Source: Carex sylvatica (taxonomy: Eukaryota; Streptophyta; Magnoliopsida; Poales; Cyperaceae). Taken from it: a stretch of DNA of 64,000 nt. The notes under the pieces were generated by a model. That model was not told the DNA's origin. It made no database searches and saw only the letters and a list, made by a program, of their open reading frames with translations. A program made the translations under genes and the position numbers. Positions 59,242 through 64,000 of the stretch are shown one piece after another. The DNA lies in NCBI GenBank assembly GCA_964058845.1, contig CAXKVR010000031.1, positions 124,001-188,000 on the forward strand, given 5' to 3'. Within the stretch, counting starts at the first letter, position 1. Every line of letters begins with the position of its first letter.

Positions 59242-62195
59242 GTGCAAATGCATCCCAGCCCTACGAAATGGTGCTCTTTCCATATAGCCCCATGTCAGAG
59301 CTCGTTTGGTCTCAAACTGAAGGATTAGGTATTAGATACACTTCAGGGTCAGAATTGGGAAAGGTGTCACCTTTTTGGAGTACTGAATCATTCAACATAG
59401 TCATCCCCTCAACAGACAATCCAATTAAAGAGGATAGGATGCACTCGCATATAAGTTCAGAAATGGCAAGCGGGAGAAAGGTTACGGGTTTGTTCAGTGC
59501 ACATAGGAGCTTGTCAGATGTGTTGCCTGTTACTCTTGTGAGGAAGCATGCAAGGGATTCAAGTTAGTGAAAAGTTACAGATTTTTCCCATCAATTCAGT
59601 CTCTTTGGGACTATTTAATAAGTTAATTTTGTGTCATTATAAAAAATTATGGAGTTAGGTGTTGCACATGAAATCCAATGATAAGCCAGGGTAACCAAGT
59701 TTTATATTGTGTACGGAAATTATATATATTCAGGTGCTGTGGAAAAGATAAATTGATATATCTTTTGGGCTCTATGATTGCATAAAATTCTTTACAACTG
59801 TGAAATATCTTTATTGTAAGTCTCATCTTAGGATTTTGTAGGATCATGCGGTCAGATTAACTTGACAAACCAACTGAACCCGGTACACGCTCAAGTTAGA
59901 ATCTCCACTGAGAACTTTGAAAAAGATGAGCAATCGACAAACTCTTCTGTGAAAAAAAGTTCCAATGTTACCAACGGAAAAGGTTAGTCTAAGTCCAGTG
60001 TTACTGACAGTCTCCTACCTGGACAGAGTGACTAAAATAAGTTTTCTAATTTGTAGGACCTGCAAATGATGGTGTGTCCATCTCCACCTTTCAGCCTTTT
60101 TGCTCTTATCAAGAAAATTTCAAGGAAAAGGTCCAAATTGGAAATTCTTCTAGCTCCAAGTTTCTCCATGAAAATTTACTATATGCTCCTAAACTTATTA
60201 TGAAGGGTAAAGAGAAAATGGTTTGCAAAAAGGAATGCTCAGCTAAAGAGAGTGATGACAGCAATGAGAGTGTAGAGAGCACTGATAGAATTATGTCAAA
60301 AAGAAAGAGGCCGTGGCTTTTCTCTAATAGTTCGAAGAATTCAGGAAAAAGCAAAAGACTCAAAGCTGAAGGGAAGGAGAGCTCTTTTGTGAATTGGATG
60401 TCTACAATTGTGAATGGGATTGAAAGTTGTCGCCAACCTGCTCCGGTAACTCCTTTAGCAGTTGCTAAACAGCAACAGACTGATGAAAAAGGGCCCTCTT
60501 CTTCTCATATGTCATTTGAGAATCATGCAAATGGAAAGATGCCTATGCCCTTTAATCCCATGGGTTTTACATCTTTGTTCCATGCCCTTTATCGGAAAAA
60601 CATCACAAAAAGCTCGTATGGGTTTACTTCTCTGTATAAATCAGATAATTATGATCTTAATGCAAACTCTACCAATCTGTCTCAAGATGAAGATCCCAGT
60701 AACCAGAACGAAGGAAGGGCTTGTGTATTACAAACTACAGTTCAATTAAATTCAACTCCTAACAATGAATCTTGGTCGAGTGAAGAAAAGAGAAATAGGG
60801 ATACAAATTGTGGGTATTTAGAGAACCTCTGGATCACCCGGCTGTTGCCGAAGGAGGCTTCAAGCTCTCAGCCTCCAATTGAGAATGATACAATTGATAT
60901 AAATAAGGAGGCTAATGATTGTTTTCATGACAAAGGGGACCAGATACTCAAATCAAATTTCAATCTGATTCTACCTTCTAGTAAGAATAAAGAGCCAGAG
61001 GCTATAGTTTCTGTTTTTGCAAGGCGACTAGGTGCAATAAAACATGCCAAACCCTTGAATTTTTCTAACTGCAAAAATCAAGGTGATATAGAAGAGAAAA
61101 TGGAAGGCTCTAGTTCTCCTAACAAGGATAGGAGAATGGTTCTCTGGCTGGGTGATGAAGATACAAATACAAATGCCAATGAGGCCAATGAAGAGAGAAA
61201 CATTGGGTTCATGGAAGTCAGATCCAGTTCAGCAGAGAATTGTGGTACTAATCGAAATAGTGCTATGCCAAACCCAAATTTCTGGGCTCAGGGACCAACT
61301 GCTGAAACAACCGATATCCTTGAAGCTGTGAGGAGGCTTCGTTTGTCTCGAACCGATGTTGTGAGGTCTGTACTTTATGCATCTGTGTGTACTTACAAAA
61401 TGAACTCAACAAATGTAAATATGCAAAAGTCTAGCCCGCATAAACCTCAAGTTGTTTTATCATGCTTGTTTAATATACAAGAGTCAAATAAGCTCTAATT
61501 GATTGGTTTATGATTTGGTCAGATTTCAGTTTTGGCCATTTCGGATTCAGGCCAATCAAAGGTCAGACTGCTGTGTTAGGTCTTTCTTTCTCGAGTCATT
61601 GGGGTTTGGTATCAAGTTCAGCTCTGTGGTCAGCCTAGAGGTGGTGATTATGATTCAGGTCATTTTGGGTTACTATCCTGACAATTTTGTACAGTGTTGC
61701 GACAAAATTTTGTCTAGGATTTTATCCTTGCAATTTTTTTCATCGAATCAGGCCTTTGTCTGGTTTGTTTGGTATGGATTTGGGTTTCAGTCAGGACATT
61801 ATTGGGTTTAATTGGGTCGGTTCCTTAGTTCACGTCATTTTTTTTTTTTTTTAGATAAGACTATTTCAGATCTTCTGATCAAATGGGTTTTAGTCATCCT
61901 AGTGTGGGATGCTTTTGATTTTATGGGGTCTATAGGTTTAATTGTTGGCTTGTTGGGTCAGGTTTTGCCATCTCTCCTCCATATGAATTACTAAACCAGT
62001 ATAATTCTTGCATTTTGGTTTTACTTTGTTATTTTGGTTATTTTACAGTTTTGATTGTTTGTACTTTTTCTTAAATTAGACAGCTGACGTCGCAGATTCA
62101 CCATGCAACCCTTGATGGGTTTTTCTTACGGCTTAGGCTAGGCAAGCTGAATGAAGCAGTTGGTAGATCAGGATATTATGTAGCCCGTATTAATG
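59242..62195 (+). CDS. TZP-like PLUS3-domain protein, partial, zinc knuckles not found
   Basis: Exons: 59242-59562, 59842-59983, 60057-61365, 62080-62195, with phases agreeing across all three introns. Family blocks in order are YEMVLFPYSPMSELVWSQTE, SSFVNWMSTIVNGIESC, PMGFTSLFHALYRKN, LENLWITRLLPKEASSSQP, VSVFARRLGAIKHAKP, ILEAVRRLRLSRTDVV and LDGFFLRLRLGKLNEAVGRS ending GYYVARING. The last two begin the PLUS3 domain. Arabidopsis TZP is a nuclear protein that joins light signalling to growth and flowering. The family's two zinc knuckles should fall between the SVFARRL block and the LRLSRTD block; no CCHC motif is there. The remaining half of PLUS3 is not seen before the LINE at 63009. The 5' start is also unidentified. 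It is either a partly decayed copy or a gene whose last exons lie beyond the window. A 61366-61498 read-through frame is intronic. Confidence 0.8.
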
Positions 62196-63008
62196 GTAAG
62201 TACTTCGACTTTCTAATGCAACTTTTTCAATTAAAAGTCTCTCTGTTAGGTTTGATGTTAGATCATTTGGAGATAATGTTGTTGACATGAAAGAATCATA
62301 TCAAATCAAATCAAATACAAGACTGATGAGCAACAAACAAGTGCTTGCTAGAAATTCAATCATACTCCATGTATTATCCATGTTGAAGGATGCCCACAAT
62401 TGTAGTATCCATTGGTATGAATGCAAAATCATTCATTGCTTTAAACTCAAGGAGACCTGCACCCGCTGTCAAATTCTATACCAAAAAAAGTATTAGAATT
62501 AACTTAAGACTGCATCACAACAAATTCAAACAATTTAATCATCACATCGTGCCGTAGGAGAAACATGAGACTGAGGCCTCTCCAACCATTTGATTGGGGG
62601 GAGGGGGGAGAGGGGGGGAGGGGGGATGATTTCAAAAAGAAGATAGAGAAATAAAGGATGTAGGCTATGTTTGTTGCTATGAGATGATGGATTCAATCTC
62701 TTAATATATATAAAATTTTGACAGCCGTTGCCAAGCATTTTAAAAAGAAGAGAGAAGACCATCACATAATATGTGATACTTTTAAAAAGGTTCATACTTG
62801 GCCCTAAAAAAAATATGAAAATTGCTACATTGTTGACATCCATAGTAATTTATAATGTCTTTTGTATAATCATTATATTGATATGAACGTTCAGATCTAT
62901 TCAATGTTTCACCCTTTTAGACTCCACATCACCTAAAAAATTCGGATCTATCATAGATGCTTTCAGAGAGCACAAGTCAGTCCATCGGCCAACCTTTACG
63001 ACCCAATG
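62196..63008. other. Intron or 3' region of the TZP-like gene
   Basis: The donor AATG|GTAAGTAC is good, but no acceptor followed by PLUS3-like coding sequence is visible up to 63008. The stretch contains a G-rich tract at 62596-62625. Confidence 0.5.
62596..62625 (+). repeat. G-tract with G-quadruplex potential
   Basis: Four runs of six to seven G's are separated by single A's or AGA. That satisfies the usual four-tract G-quadruplex pattern on the plus strand. Confidence 0.8.
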
Positions 63009-64000
63009 TTTTTTTTGATGGTCAGCGGGCTAGCCTGCTGAGAAATTTTCATTATATAAAATAAGTATTACATTTCCGCAACCATCGTCAAGTGACAAGG
63101 TTGCAGTTCCTAATTCAGAGAAATATTTACAAATATTTACTTAATTACCATCCACTACAGTTACTTAGTGAAATAAGCTCTGTAAATGCCTCTCCCCCCC
63201 TCCCCCCCCCCCCTCACTATTTGGTTATAGGAACAGGGTCCAGTTATGTACATCCATGGCTGCCGCATTTATAAGCATGTACTCTACCATCCTTTTTTGC
63301 GCAAAAATTCTCCTGTTTCTCTCCTTCTAGATAGCCCATGCGCCTGCCGCCCATGCAATATCCCAGCGCATTTTTCCTTGACCCGTTAGTCTCCTTCTTC
63401 CCTCCCACCATCCCTCAATAGGATCATTATTCATCACTGCTGGCAGGTTCAGTTGTGCCCCTAAACCTGTCCAGAATCTCCTCGAATATGCACATATTGC
63501 CATAAGGTGATCCCTTGTTTCTAATACACCATTGTTGCAGAGCGCACATCCTGTTGTTATCGCACATCCCCTGTTTCATGCAAAATACGATTTGCCGATG
63601 CTACTGTGAATAATCCCGTGTTGGTCCATTTCCATTGAATTTCCCGAGTGATCGGTGTTGGTTCCGTGGAGCAAGCAAACAACGGCACCAGTTGCGATAG
63701 TTCCTTGAGGAAGAACGATGGTTGCTGACTACCTCGCAGCTGTGTTGCTTCTGTATATCCATAGAGCTGTCGTATCGTATTTGCCCAAAGACCTCCATCG
63801 TCATGCTGTAACCTCCACAACCATTTTGTTAAGAGAGCTTGGTTTTGGCTCTCAAGTGAAATTACTCCCATACCCCCATTTCCCTTCAGGTTACATACTG
63901 TTTTCCAATTTACCAGACAGTTGATTCCCTTGCACGGGTCATTCCCTCGCCACAGGAAATTTCTGCGTAGCCTGTCGATCTGCCGGATTACTCCCTTCGG
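63009..64000 (-). mobile_element. LINE 3' part, runs off the right edge
   Basis: Read leftward from the edge: MGVISLESQNQALLTKWLWR (the block after the reverse-transcriptase core), FFLKELSQLVPLFACSTEP, then REIQWKWTNTGLFTVASANR entering the zf-RVT domain. In a shifted frame this gives CALCNNGVLETRDHLMAICA. It ends in untranslated sequence and a poly(A), seen as T's at 63009-63016. No RNase H domain follows zf-RVT, unlike the LINE at 9796-11110, so at least two LINE lineages are present. Frames are interrupted near 63557. Confidence 0.85.
63190..63215 (-). repeat. C-tract (G-rich on minus strand)
   Basis: CCTCTCCCCCCCTCCCCCCC and following C's lie in the LINE 3' untranslated part. On the minus strand (the LINE's sense strand) it is a G-run like those at the 3' ends of some L1 elements. 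Confidence 0.75.

Noticed and set aside
61503..61994. Two plus-strand hydrophobic frames downstream of the large TZP-like exon
   Set aside because: They sit between a supported donor (61365) and acceptor (62080), are T-rich, and look like intron sequence.
1..64000. tRNA, rRNA, CRISPR or organellar insertions
   Set aside because: I looked for conserved tRNA arms, rRNA text, regularly spaced direct repeats with unique spacers, and chloroplast or mitochondrial genes, and saw none. Weak cases could have been missed by eye.

Overview
This window is AT-rich nuclear DNA from a flowering plant. The evidence is the set of plant-specific genes (an RLCK-VII/PBS1-like kinase, a TOM1/TOM3-family membrane protein, a C3H38-type triple CCCH protein, a TZP-like PLUS3 protein, LNK and plant-mobile-domain sequences), GT-AG introns throughout, and a dense load of plant-type transposons (LINEs with RNase H, a Copia/Sirevirus-like element, CACTA, Mutator-like and hAT-like elements, MITEs). 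I cannot name the species. Nothing prokaryotic or organellar is visible.

Layout. 1-1430: nested inverted-repeat elements. 1902-2207: a small intronless-looking gene behind a TATA box. 3297-8216 (minus): a complete PBS1-like receptor-like cytoplasmic kinase in seven exons, with a LINE RNase H scrap in one intron and a 181-bp tandem duplication in its 3' flank. 9796-11110: a LINE 3' end with poly(A). 11349-15054 (plus): a complete 11-exon TOM1/TOM3-like gene whose exon phases all close to a 293-aa protein. 15743-16421: a MITE whose sister copy lies at 45797-46342. About 16690-23700: a stretch bounded by diverged inverted sequences that carries unrelated gene scraps (LNK-like, LINE, isopentenyl-diphosphate isomerase, one unidentified), possibly a Pack-MULE. 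25357-28477 (minus): a complete four-exon CCCH zinc-finger gene, with a likely non-coding first exon near 31900-32050. 32078-38960: decayed LTR-element DNA, then a long gene-poor stretch.

39430-45675 is a CACTA element with a matching 3-bp target duplication (TGG) and arrays of GTCAGTGTT-type subterminal repeats. Two extra blocks of the same repeats lie inside it. 46470-46802 holds two exons of a phytyl-ester-synthase-like acyltransferase. 48051-50392 is a decayed LINE, broken by a Mutator-type MITE with a perfect 9-bp target duplication and cut off by a Copia/Sirevirus-like LTR (50393-51540). That Copia element lost most of pol and ends in an 81-bp minisatellite and an inverted LTR fragment. 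The LTR fragment is fused directly into a plant-mobile-domain (PMD) gene (54548-56171). The PMD gene is convergent with, and overlaps, a MuDR-type transposase N-terminal ORF (56043-56915, minus).

59242-62195 (plus) is most of a TZP-like gene: the TZP central region leads straight into the first half of PLUS3, without the zinc knuckles expected between them. A minus-strand LINE (63009-64000) runs off the right edge.

Four transcription units look like functional host genes: the kinase, the TOM1-like gene, the CCCH gene and probably the TZP-like gene. I see no sign that they form a pathway cluster. The unusual content is in the composite transposon structures.
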